A DNA stretch of 64,000 nucleotides from the NCBI GenBank assembly GCA_963712715.1, contig CAVQJI010000008.1, positions 124,001 through 188,000 of the forward strand. Direction: 5' to 3'. This DNA is from JAFEDN01 sp963712715 (GTDB lineage Bacteria > Pseudomonadota > Gammaproteobacteria > Coxiellales > Coxiellaceae). The position numbers and the translations under genes are program-made. The notes below the pieces were generated by a model that saw only the letters and a program-made list of their open reading frames with translations, was not told the DNA's origin and did no database searches. Of the stretch, positions 49,583 through 58,234 are shown piece by piece (positions within the stretch are counted from its first letter, which is position 1; every line of letters starts with the position of its first letter).

Positions 49583-49614
49583 ATGAAGATTCAATTGTTG
49601 GAGCCGAACACGTC

Positions 49615-49995
49615 TTGACGATCAACCAGGCGGTTTGTGCGCAGGAAAAGCAAACCTCGCGCTGCAGAAGCCGTCATGCTTTGGAAAGCGCCTTGGGTGC
49701 TGCCTATTATCCCGGTATTTATCCCTTTCAATATGGCGGATTGACATCGGTCGCCGGGGCATTGTGCTATTTTCTGACCCAGGCACATGCCTTTATAGAT
49801 GGCAATAAAAGAACTGCCGGGATAGCCTCGGCCATTCTGCTGGATATGAACGGCTACGAACTGCGCTACTCCATAGATCTTCGAAAAAATCGCAACGCCT
49901 GGGCGGATATCATTGAAAAAGTGGCACAGTCGACTGTTTCTAAAGAGGCATTGATGCGTTGGTATGAAAGTCATAAAATAGAGAAAAAATCGTGA
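49615..49995 (+). CDS. Fic/Doc-family toxin
   Basis: About 126 residues. The motif AHAFIDGNKRTAGIASAIL (about residues 57-75) is the Doc version of the Fic active site (HxFxDGNKR); LESALGAAYYPGIYPF upstream and the C-terminal helices also fit. Family knowledge: Doc phosphorylates elongation factor EF-Tu and stops growth when its antitoxin is lost, stabilising plasmids. No ATG is available near the N-terminus. A TTG at 49615 is assumed; the frame is open further upstream (to VGAEHVLTINQ), so the start is uncertain. The region RCRSRHALESAL departs from the usual pattern and could hide a local frame error. Confidence 0.75.
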   Translation: MTINQAVCAQEKQTSRCRSRHALESALGAAYYPGIYPFQYGGLTSVAGALCYFLTQAHAFIDGNKRTAGIASAILLDMNGYELRYSIDLRKNRNAWADIIEKVAQSTVSKEALMRWYESHKIEKKS

Positions 49996-50034
49996 TTGCT
50001 TAGAGTTTTTGTTATTATTTTTCAGGAGGAAAAT

Positions 50035-50724
50035 ATGAAACCAGAAAATCGAAAAGAACAAAACAGAACTAATCCATTCTGGATTAATAGCCAGAAAAAA
50101 AGATATTGGATCATAGTTGCGACAGCTATGTTTATTTTTACTGTTCTTTCTGGCCTCTCTATTCACGGTAATCTCCAACCTTATTGGCTAATTTTTATTT
50201 TTTTGAGTATTTCTACAGGCATCAGCATCTACCTCCTCGATCAAACTATTTTCTGGATAACTTCTTTAAAATTAAAAAATAAATCCAGGCTTCGCACACA
50301 GATAGCTTCCCCTCCAAGCTACCTTACAAAAAAAATAAATAAATTATTAATATCATTTTCTTTCTCCGTCGGTTTTCTTATTTTTTGGCTTATGTTTTTA
50401 TTTTTTCTACAGCCCTATCCTGACGGCACTAAAGAAACCCTTCGGTTAAGCGATATTATTGGAGGTATAGTTATGAATATTGGCTTTTCTCTTGTGATAT
50501 ATATTTTAGTCATTAATTTTTTTACATGGATTACAGGTATTAATTTTTATCCAAGAAAAACATTCCATAATAATTTATCCTCCTTAAGCGATTTTCAAGA
50601 AAATTCATCTAACAGCCTTACAGATAAAACTCGAACAACTTGGGAAGACTGGGATCATGACCCTATGAATCCTGCCAGTCCAGAATACCAATCGACATAT
50701 AAACATTGGGATCATCATGATTAA
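50035..50724 (+). CDS. Integral membrane protein between traG and traD
   Basis: This is a 229-residue protein with four hydrophobic segments (about residues 25-45, 52-72, 110-130 and 145-170) and an acidic, His- and Asp-rich cytoplasmic tail (TWEDWDHDPMNPASP, YKHWDHHD). Start ATG 50035 follows AGGAGG. It ends by overlapping the convergent traG stop by 4 bases. No family was recognised. In F, the entry-exclusion gene traS (an inner-membrane protein) sits between traG and traD, so an exclusion role is a position-based guess; the orientation here is opposite. Confidence 0.65.
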   Translation: MKPENRKEQNRTNPFWINSQKKRYWIIVATAMFIFTVLSGLSIHGNLQPYWLIFIFLSISTGISIYLLDQTIFWITSLKLKNKSRLRTQIASPPSYLTKKINKLLISFSFSVGFLIFWLMFLFFLQPYPDGTKETLRLSDIIGGIVMNIGFSLVIYILVINFFTWITGINFYPRKTFHNNLSSLSDFQENSSNSLTDKTRTTWEDWDHDPMNPASPEYQSTYKHWDHHD

Positions 50725-53480
50725 TCCTTTCGCGAATCTAACTGATTTAATTTTGTAAAAGGTAGCGATGTATCTTTACGAATTTCTTCTTGACTACTTT
50801 TAATTTGCCGATTTTTGTTTTCTTCGCTAGATTTTAGTTGTTCTTTCTCAATGTTTAGTCTCGAAGAGTTCTCAACGATTATCTTACCAACCCCTTCTGC
50901 CGGACTTTTATCAATAATATTTTCCTTATCAAGACCTCGTTGATGCGCCTGCGATTGAATTTCTTCATGCTGATCGTGATAAAATTGTTTCGGTTGATTA
51001 TTTTTTTCTTCTTGATGCAGATTCTGTTCATTGATACGATTTGTTTCTTCAATTTTTTCCACAGAAGATCCTTCGCTATGATGAAATTCCTCAAAATATT
51101 TCTGAACTTTTTCATGAGTAAATTCTTCGGCCAGTTTCTTCCCTTGTTCTGGATGATCGACCATTGATTTTTCAATCGATCTTAAATCCTGCCCATCTTT
51201 TTGTAGGCTATTCATAAATTCTTGTGTCGCATTACTGTTAATCGTCTCGGCCTGTTCTTCAGAAATATTCGTCATTTTTCGATAGGTATCGGCCTGCTGA
51301 AATTGTGCAGAGGCTTGTTGTTGCTCTTGATGAGCGCGATCCAAAGAACTGGAAATACTATTGAGTATGCGTTGGCCTTCTTCAGTATTGGCACGATAAT
51401 GTCCTTCCGCCACACCTCTAAAAACACTCTCTACGTTATGGGCATCCCCTGTGGTATGGGTAGCGCTCTCACCTTGAGAAAAAGAACGTTGTTCGGATTC
51501 GTTGTGGCTCCAGGACCATTTAGCGCCTAAATCACCGCTTGCAGAAAGACTCGCCACTCCTCCTTTTACCCCTAATCCGGCCTGAATGCCGACTCCACCT
51601 TCAAATTGACGATTATGTGAAGCAGATTCCGAAGCGCTGTGATCCTGGCTATCTCGATGACTGTCCTGCTGCAAATCATTGAGCGCCTGCATGTCACTGG
51701 CGCTTTGACTGGTCACAAAAGAAGAGCCACTGGCCTCGGATAAACCTTGATGTCGGCTGAGTTCATAAACGCCTCGTTCCGCTGCTGACATGGCTTCACT
51801 ATAGGATTGTTGATGACTTAGAGCGGCGGAGTAAGATTTATCCGCCTGTTCACTGGCGCTGCTGCGAATTGCTTCCGATAAATGAATTTGTGTGTCTAAA
51901 CTTGAAGTGGCTGGCTGATTATTCATGACGACTGAACCATCTTGCGTCATGGTAATCGTGGAGCCGCCGGGCATTTGATTGGTCACCGTACCGGAGGCAG
52001 TGCGCGCCGTATCATCAAAATGATTAGCAGAGGTGTTGTAGGCATTGTGTGTACTGAAGCTGGTATTTGCCAGGCTAAAGCTGCCACTGGCGGCTTCTGT
52101 GGCGGCAGAGGATGCCCCGGATTGCACAGCGCCACCCACATATTGCCCTAAATGCGATAAAGCCTGGTGCATGCCCGTTACCAAGCTGGTGGCAATTAAG
52201 GGTACACTCAAAGAAATATAACCGGCTAATCCCGCCATATCTGAGTTAACCTGCGCCAGACCGGATTGCGTGGTTAACACCAATCCCTGAACCCCGCCAC
52301 CTAAAGTGATTGCACCTAAACTACGATGCTGCGCATAAAAATTCACATACAGATTGATGATGGCATATAGTGGTGCCCACAGTTGCAACCAGAGCAGTGA
52401 GTAAGCATATTGCCTCAGAATCGCCAGACCAAACGGAAAAAACAATAATAGAAAAATAAACAGGAACGACCCATAAAGAATGCCTTCAAATACATTTTTG
52501 AGCAGTGGTAGCCAATACGCGGCCATGTCACCCATCGTGCGATTGGCGATGCGATTTTGTTGCTGGGCTTTATTAAAAGCATAACCTTCTAAGGCCGCTG
52601 GTGCATTGGTTTTCGCACTCCAACTTAATAGACCACTCTGAATCGAATTCGCCATCATGTTTTGCTGCATAAGATCGGAAGCCTCTTCTGATAAATTGGT
52701 TAAAAAACTATAGCTAAGGGGTAGATATTTTAAGAGTTGCGTCTTGGCCTGGGTGTCATCGGGAAATAATCGCACTGCATAACGATCTTCGGCCTGGCTG
52801 ATCGCAGTCTGCCAATCCTGATTCAGGGAAGCCGCGCCGTTCTGACACGTGACCACGGTTTGGTTGTATAAAAATGCTCGCGCAGGTGAGGCATGTGCCG
52901 TCACAAATTGCCAGATATTGGGTGCCGTAAATAATTCTTGAGAAGAATATTTATGTAACAACAAATCGTAAAAAACGCATTGATGAATAAAACTCTGCAA
53001 ATTACGATCAAAATCAGGATCCGTGACTTGGAACGTGCTAGCGGCTGTCACCAGATTGGAAGCCATCACCATTCCGGTCTGGCCATAACGCAAATCATCG
53101 GGTAACGAGAAATTCTGCTCGGTTAATTGCGTTAAGCCGTCGCCAATAGCGCTGGTAATATTAGCTAACCAGGCCAAACCCAACGGTACATTATCTACCG
53201 GATAGTCTCTATTTTGTTGGACACGATCAATAATATGGACGGTCGCTTTAGGCAGAAACAGGACATAAAAGGCCATAAAATACAGCGCAACCCAACCCAC
53301 ACCGACCATTAAATCCCGCTTAATGATCAATTTAGCGATTGCCCATGTCCCACCCAACAAGATACTCAAATGGATCAATGTTTTGAAAGTAGAATCGCCC
53401 ATACCGGCAGCAACGGCATTAAAAATCTCCCGCAGGATCTCGCCGTTTCCGTAAGTCACTATTGCAATTTCTTGTGCCAT
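50721..53480 (-). CDS. TraG mating-pair assembly/stabilisation protein
   Basis: This 919-residue protein matches TraG. Family: inner-membrane protein for pilus assembly (N-terminus) and mating-pair stabilisation and entry exclusion (C-terminus). Hydrophobic segments near the N-terminus (about 32-75) and at about 335-395 and 430-455 fit the TraG_N region; the long hydrophilic C-terminal half is rich in Ser, Gln and Glu, with predicted coiled coil. The start follows AGGAG. It is the last gene of the traE-to-traG operon before the opposite-strand insert, and lies 37 bases after traH. Length matches F TraG (938). The frame is intact. Confidence 0.92.
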   Translation of the reverse strand: MAQEIAIVTYGNGEILREIFNAVAAGMGDSTFKTLIHLSILLGGTWAIAKLIIKRDLMVGVGWVALYFMAFYVLFLPKATVHIIDRVQQNRDYPVDNVPLGLAWLANITSAIGDGLTQLTEQNFSLPDDLRYGQTGMVMASNLVTAASTFQVTDPDFDRNLQSFIHQCVFYDLLLHKYSSQELFTAPNIWQFVTAHASPARAFLYNQTVVTCQNGAASLNQDWQTAISQAEDRYAVRLFPDDTQAKTQLLKYLPLSYSFLTNLSEEASDLMQQNMMANSIQSGLLSWSAKTNAPAALEGYAFNKAQQQNRIANRTMGDMAAYWLPLLKNVFEGILYGSFLFIFLLLFFPFGLAILRQYAYSLLWLQLWAPLYAIINLYVNFYAQHRSLGAITLGGGVQGLVLTTQSGLAQVNSDMAGLAGYISLSVPLIATSLVTGMHQALSHLGQYVGGAVQSGASSAATEAASGSFSLANTSFSTHNAYNTSANHFDDTARTASGTVTNQMPGGSTITMTQDGSVVMNNQPATSSLDTQIHLSEAIRSSASEQADKSYSAALSHQQSYSEAMSAAERGVYELSRHQGLSEASGSSFVTSQSASDMQALNDLQQDSHRDSQDHSASESASHNRQFEGGVGIQAGLGVKGGVASLSASGDLGAKWSWSHNESEQRSFSQGESATHTTGDAHNVESVFRGVAEGHYRANTEEGQRILNSISSSLDRAHQEQQQASAQFQQADTYRKMTNISEEQAETINSNATQEFMNSLQKDGQDLRSIEKSMVDHPEQGKKLAEEFTHEKVQKYFEEFHHSEGSSVEKIEETNRINEQNLHQEEKNNQPKQFYHDQHEEIQSQAHQRGLDKENIIDKSPAEGVGKIIVENSSRLNIEKEQLKSSEENKNRQIKSSQEEIRKDTSLPFTKLNQLDSRKD

Positions 53481-53517
53481 GGTTATCTCCTGCGTGTTTT
53501 TTTTTATTGCTTTTCTA

Positions 53518-54927
53518 TCACTGTCTCAAACGATCTGCCCATTGCAGTGTGTTAGACATTTGTGACGACAATTCACCCGCCAGCATTTGTTCGATGGTTT
53601 GAGTTTGGTTAATCAATTGTGCAGCCATACTGATTTGAGAAAAGGCGTTGGTTTGAGCAGCACGGACATTGGTTCGAGCTTGCGAGATTTCCTGCTCAAA
53701 TGGGGTCATGATCGATTCAGGATATTGCAGACTGCTGGCACTGGTATGCACCACGGATAAATTTTCATCGAGGTATTGGAATAAAATATCCGTGGCAATC
53801 ACATCGGCGTAGCTGACGATATCCAGAATTTTTTTGTCGCCGACAAATGCACTTTGCACATTTAGCATTTTGTAGACTGGCAAACGAGTAGACTGTAATA
53901 ATCCAATTTCGGCTTGCGTTAAAGCAGTATCGGTCAGAATTTTATCGGTCATATCTTGCAGGAGATGAGCGACTTGAGTTTGTAAACCAGAATCCGGCGA
54001 CACATTGAGGGTTTGAATGGAGGGATTTAAACAACCTTCGGCACTCTGCGTATCACAGACATACACTTTCGCTGAACCACCATGCAATAACGTTTTCAAT
54101 AATTGATTATCAGTAGCTAACGAAGACAGCACTTTAAATTGATGGCTGGACGTATCACTGGAGCCACCCTGTAAAATAATCGTGCCGGATAACGACATCA
54201 ATAATTCCGCTAATTCAGGATCGCTACTGAGAAATGAATTTTTTTGCAACGCCTTCCACGCAATATTGCCGCTGGTTAGTAACATACTTTGATAGTTAGG
54301 ATTGTTTTGTGCGCTGTTTAACACCTGAGTCATATCCCCGCCGGTGCTGCATCCTTGCCGTGCCGCCGCCCAATCGGTAAAGAGTCCCTGACTGGAACCG
54401 ATATCCTGGCAAACCTGCTGCTGCGCTTCATGTGTTTTCGGCCAAACCGTGCCGACTAAACCCGCCGCCGTTTCGCAGGAGTTAATGTTGGCATTGTTAA
54501 TGGTATTCGCCAGCGTATTGATATACTTCATGACGTTGGCGATTTCCGGCGTGACACTTTCTATCGCTAAATTAAACGCATAACCCATCGAGTTGTTGAT
54601 AATATTATTCATCAGATCGACTAACTGCTGAGAATTCACAAATGAAAATCCACCAGTAAATAAATCGATGCCACCGCAGCCGGAACGAAAACTCGGCAAC
54701 TGCACTTGCGCAATCTGCACGTCTCGTACACTGTCTCGCGCAAATAAACTACCGCCACTGTAGTAACCGGCTTCCTGTCCAGAATAAGCATTAGGCGCGG
54801 TCGTGTTATCGGAAAATCCCAGATCATTAAAAAAATTGTTGAGATCGGAGTTCACATTCGCCATGGATGAAGATATACCGAAAAAAATCAGTGAAAAAAC
54901 GAGTAATTTTATAAATATTTTTTTCAT
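53518..54927 (-). CDS. TraH pilus assembly protein
   Basis: 469 residues with an N-terminal signal peptide (KKIFIKLLVFSLIFFGISS, cleavage near residue 23 after SMA). The SGCGGIDLFTGGFSFVNSQQ motif is diagnostic of TraH; several Cys residues are likely disulfide bonded in the periplasm. Family role: outer-membrane-associated periplasmic protein required for F-pilus assembly, working with TraF, TraU, TraW and TrbI. The start overlaps the traF stop by 4 bases (ATGA). Length agrees with F TraH (458). Confidence 0.95.
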   Translation of the reverse strand: MKKIFIKLLVFSLIFFGISSSMANVNSDLNNFFNDLGFSDNTTAPNAYSGQEAGYYSGGSLFARDSVRDVQIAQVQLPSFRSGCGGIDLFTGGFSFVNSQQLVDLMNNIINNSMGYAFNLAIESVTPEIANVMKYINTLANTINNANINSCETAAGLVGTVWPKTHEAQQQVCQDIGSSQGLFTDWAAARQGCSTGGDMTQVLNSAQNNPNYQSMLLTSGNIAWKALQKNSFLSSDPELAELLMSLSGTIILQGGSSDTSSHQFKVLSSLATDNQLLKTLLHGGSAKVYVCDTQSAEGCLNPSIQTLNVSPDSGLQTQVAHLLQDMTDKILTDTALTQAEIGLLQSTRLPVYKMLNVQSAFVGDKKILDIVSYADVIATDILFQYLDENLSVVHTSASSLQYPESIMTPFEQEISQARTNVRAAQTNAFSQISMAAQLINQTQTIEQMLAGELSSQMSNTLQWADRLRQ

Positions 54928-55745
54928 GAGTGACTCTCCGGTATTAAAGGGTGTTGAGCAATTTCCAATAAGCGCTGCCGTAGTTCATCTTCGCTGAGTA
55001 ACCCATAACTAACCGGTATAATCCGATGACTTTCGGGATCGACGGTAAATAACGCTGGCTCCATCGTCACCTTGAGTCGTGCGGCCTGGCCTTGATCTCT
55101 ATGCGAATTGGGGAAATCTGGCAGAGAAATACCATCCGTGGTAATAGGCACCACGCTCAAGTGGTAACGCTCTGAAAAATCTTTAATGATCGGTGCAAAT
55201 CGCTGACAATAAGGACAAGTGCTGCGGTAAAAAAAGAAAAGCCCGCTGTGCTGTGCCAATCGTCGAATGGCGGCGTCTTCCTGTTGATGTGTGTGATCCA
55301 GGTCAATTTGTTTCGCCATGTTATTGGTCGGATGCTGTAAAGAGAAATCCAGTTCAGGGTAATTAAGAAGAACTGTTTTCCAGACTTCTGAAAAATGCTG
55401 GGCGCGTTCACCCAACTGATTTTGCAAGGTGATGTAGTTTCGCACGTTATCCACTGTTGGATTTAGTATGGCTAAATCCAGAGATTGTTTGACTTGTTCC
55501 TGTAAAGCAGCCATTTTTTGAATGGGATCGAGGATGGCTTTTTCACTGTCTGGTGAATTTTCTTCAGTTTCTCGATACCAATGCCATCCCTCAGCGGGAT
55601 TTTCCCAGAAATTATCGGCTTTAGCTGAAGACGGAAAACAAGTAACCATAATAACCCAAAGCAGAATAACGACAACTTTCCAGCTCACACTGATGAATAA
55701 CCACCGCAACCATTTTTGATTGTCTGACGTCGAATAAGATTTCAT
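54924..55745 (-). CDS. TraF thioredoxin-fold pilus assembly protein
   Basis: 273 residues with an N-terminal membrane/signal segment (about 18-42) and a C-terminal thioredoxin fold with FFFYRSTCPYCQRFAPIIKD. Here the CPYC redox pair is present, whereas TraF of F itself lacks it, so this version may act as a disulfide oxidoreductase or isomerase in the periplasm (roles split in F between TraF and TrbB). Start 55745 overlaps the trbC stop by 4 bases and follows GGAG; ATG 55757 is possible. It follows trbC directly, without the traN and trbE genes seen in F. Confidence 0.92.
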   Translation of the reverse strand: MKSYSTSDNQKWLRWLFISVSWKVVVILLWVIMVTCFPSSAKADNFWENPAEGWHWYRETEENSPDSEKAILDPIQKMAALQEQVKQSLDLAILNPTVDNVRNYITLQNQLGERAQHFSEVWKTVLLNYPELDFSLQHPTNNMAKQIDLDHTHQQEDAAIRRLAQHSGLFFFYRSTCPYCQRFAPIIKDFSERYHLSVVPITTDGISLPDFPNSHRDQGQAARLKVTMEPALFTVDPESHRIIPVSYGLLSEDELRQRLLEIAQHPLIPESHS

Positions 55746-56266
55746 GAGGCTCTCCATTCCGCTAATTTCGTTTGCGCGATATCAGCAACACGATTGTCTT
55801 CTTGGGTAATCGTTTTTAATGCGCTTTCTAAACCGACATCCCCCATCACCACGTCATCCTCTTCGGGTTGCCAGCAACTTTGATTCGGCAAACAAGTTGT
55901 CGTGACGACTGACCGCCTCACCACCACGGCTGGAACCTGGGTAATGTGATAGGTTTGGAATAACCGGGGATCGATGATCACACCCCCATGACTATGGATC
56001 GTCATTTGCTTGACTGCTTTTTGCGTCTCAACAAAAGAATCATTCAATAGTCCTGGAATGATTAAGGGCGCATGAATTTTTTGCGCTTGCTCAGACCAGG
56101 CTTTAAGACTTTCGATTGGCATCGAGAATGAAATAAAAATAAGCACGTTACCCGGTACAGCGTTGCTCGTGGTATAACTTTCAGCCTGACTGGTCATCAT
56201 CCCACAGCAACCCATAACGATCCCCAGCATTTTGAATAAAGTTCTAAATTTTAAAATAATCTTCAT
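55742..56266 (-). CDS. TrbC F-type pilin assembly protein
   Basis: 174 residues with a signal peptide or lipoprotein-like N-terminus (ends near ESY, residue 30). The GNVLIFISFSMPIESLKAW and PRLFQTYHITQVPAVVV motifs are typical of F-type TrbC, a thioredoxin-like periplasmic protein needed for pilus assembly. It lies 6 bases after the traU stop. Length is slightly shorter than F TrbC (212). It is part of the tightly packed tra operon. Confidence 0.93.
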   Translation of the reverse strand: MKIILKFRTLFKMLGIVMGCCGMMTSQAESYTTSNAVPGNVLIFISFSMPIESLKAWSEQAQKIHAPLIIPGLLNDSFVETQKAVKQMTIHSHGGVIIDPRLFQTYHITQVPAVVVRRSVVTTTCLPNQSCWQPEEDDVVMGDVGLESALKTITQEDNRVADIAQTKLAEWRAS

Positions 56267-56272
56267 TTTTCA

Positions 56273-57262
56273 TTAGTCCGTCATGCAACAATTTCGTTTT
56301 CTAAAGATCAAATAACCATAATTTTCTGTACTGATCGGTGATTCCAAAGCAGACCCCCAGAGCATCGTGGTGCGGCCAAATGGCTGGCAACCGTAAGGAG
56401 TCACAGTGGGAATAGGGTTAACCATTTGATAGCGGTAACGTGATTTGGGTAATGTAAGGCTGGTATGATCGCTGCATAAATCTCCGATACTGCTATCGGA
56501 CATCAGCCCCAACCGATGCAGCTTGTAGATCAATCGCTCACTCAAAAGCACAGTTCCCTGTACACCGCCGATATATTCACCCACAGAGCCGGTTAGTGGA
56601 TACATGGTTCCCTGGGCGCCAGCGCACCAAAACAATTCATCATTGGGCAACCAGGTAGATGCCGAGATCGCATCCACACTACAGGCTGCCTGCATCGGTA
56701 AATTATTAAAAAGCAGCGTTTCAGGAAATAACGTCAATGCTAACGTTTCATTTTCCCACGTGGGATCCAATTCACTGAGATACGTGAGCATCGGCGCACC
56801 GGCGCTGGCACAACGCGGTGATTGCACACCCAGCATCTGCATGATCGGAAAGGTATAAGCATGGACATAAAAAAATCCGGTATTGACAGAAGGGTCATCT
56901 ACGGCGACTGCGCCATCGTTGGGGCTTTCCATTAAAGGGACACCGCCGAGATTGACCAGGCAAAAGGGCGAGCGAGTCACGTCAATTAACTCCATTGGCT
57001 CCCAATAGCCCACAGCAATACCAATTTCGGGAAATAAATCCCCGCCACAGGTACAGAAAGTATCGGCTGGATTGACCGTATCGGGATTCGTGCCGGTCAT
57101 AAAAGGTGTCGAACCGATGGTGATCGGCAGCAGACAATCCCAACAGATATCCGTGACCGGATTGATTAATCGACCGGTACAAGGTGTCAGCCCAGCCACA
57201 GCAATACCGATGGGAGAACTCATTCCTGCGATCAGAGACAGTAATATCCATAATCGTCTCAT
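56273..57262 (-). CDS. TraU conjugal transfer protein
   Basis: 329 residues with a signal peptide (about 1-23). Cys-rich mature part: TDICWDCLLPITIGSTPFMT, FCTCGG, and GYWEPMELIDVTRSPFCLVN are diagnostic for TraU. Family role: periplasmic protein needed for DNA transfer, with a minor part in pilus assembly; the many Cys form disulfides. The start overlaps the traW stop by 4 bases (ATGA). Length matches F TraU (330). The frame is intact. Confidence 0.95.
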   Translation of the reverse strand: MRRLWILLSLIAGMSSPIGIAVAGLTPCTGRLINPVTDICWDCLLPITIGSTPFMTGTNPDTVNPADTFCTCGGDLFPEIGIAVGYWEPMELIDVTRSPFCLVNLGGVPLMESPNDGAVAVDDPSVNTGFFYVHAYTFPIMQMLGVQSPRCASAGAPMLTYLSELDPTWENETLALTLFPETLLFNNLPMQAACSVDAISASTWLPNDELFWCAGAQGTMYPLTGSVGEYIGGVQGTVLLSERLIYKLHRLGLMSDSSIGDLCSDHTSLTLPKSRYRYQMVNPIPTVTPYGCQPFGRTTMLWGSALESPISTENYGYLIFRKRNCCMTD

Positions 57263-57876
57263 GGTTTTACCTCACTGATTTCCAGTTGATCGCCCACCTG
57301 ACTGACCACGGCTGGTACCTGGGTAATTTGTAATCGTTGGGTTAACCGACCCCCTTGATCGAAATAAACGTGTTTATGCGGAAATTGTTGAGTCAGTGTG
57401 TGTAAGGAACCGTTGACTAAAATCAATAAATCCTGGCCTTTTAATTGTTTGTCCTGCTCTTTCACCCAACTCACTTGGGCTGGATCATCTCCATCAATAA
57501 AAAATAATGATTTATCCCAATGCATCTTCTGGAGTGGATTGAATCGCGAACCCGATTTTAATAAAATAGAACCGTTGGCAGAACGCACGTCGACGGGAAT
57601 AACAAACGAGGGATCTAATAACCAGCGCCGGGAGTGGATTGTGGGACGCAATCCCAGCACCGGAGTAGGTCGATCCGCTGCCACCCTGATTGATCTCTGC
57701 TGATCCTGCCAACCCTTACCGTCTTCCCCACTCATTTTTTCCTGAACTTTTTTCTGCGCCATCTGAATAAAATCGGTTTCAGTGATGGGATAAACCGGAC
57801 CGATCACCCTGGCATCATCCGCAAAAACCGGCAGACAATAAAAAGAGATCACCATGAGACTGATTTTATACCGCAT
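57259..57876 (-). CDS. TraW conjugal transfer protein
   Basis: 205 residues with a signal peptide (cleavage near residue 19, PVFADDARVIGP). It matches TraW: VIGPVYPITETDFI at the mature N-terminus and the thioredoxin-like LILVNGSLHTLTQQF ... RLQITQVPAVVSQ. Family role: periplasmic pilus assembly factor that works with TrbC and TraU. It overlaps trbI by 11 bases and traU by 4, so translation is coupled. Length matches F TraW (210). Confidence 0.94.
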   Translation of the reverse strand: MRYKISLMVISFYCLPVFADDARVIGPVYPITETDFIQMAQKKVQEKMSGEDGKGWQDQQRSIRVAADRPTPVLGLRPTIHSRRWLLDPSFVIPVDVRSANGSILLKSGSRFNPLQKMHWDKSLFFIDGDDPAQVSWVKEQDKQLKGQDLLILVNGSLHTLTQQFPHKHVYFDQGGRLTQRLQITQVPAVVSQVGDQLEISEVKP

Positions 57877-58234
57877 CAGACTGCCCCAGGCGTTTAGAGA
57901 CTTCAGGCGTCAGATCAACCCCACCGGCAATGACCGCTTCCTTCGGAACCAGAATGACATGATTTTCTTTAGCAACGGTTTGCAAAGTAGATTCCAACTG
58001 CGCGCTAAAAGCATGAATTCGTTCTTGATGTTTGCCGGGTGAGTCAGATTGTATCGATTCCATTTTCACAAATTGACGAATGATGCCGGTGATATCCACG
58101 GTCGCCAGTGGCGTGTTTACCGGTAAATAATGATTGAACACAAAGATCATCAAGAGACTGAGGAGTTCACACATCAATGCCACACTGAAAAGCTGGATTT
58201 TAGTGCAGTAGTTGCCTTGATTAGGATGATTCAT
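57866..58234 (-). CDS. TrbI F-type conjugal transfer protein
   Basis: 122 residues with one N-terminal membrane segment (about 15-38) and a periplasmic helical domain; VDITGIIRQFVKMESIQ and VILVPKEAVIAGGVDLTPEV are typical of the F-type TrbI family. Family role: inner-membrane protein affecting pilus extension and retraction. Overlaps the traC stop by 4 bases and traW by 11. Length matches F TrbI (128). Confidence 0.92.
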   Translation of the reverse strand: MNHPNQGNYCTKIQLFSVALMCELLSLLMIFVFNHYLPVNTPLATVDITGIIRQFVKMESIQSDSPGKHQERIHAFSAQLESTLQTVAKENHVILVPKEAVIAGGVDLTPEVSKRLGQSDAV

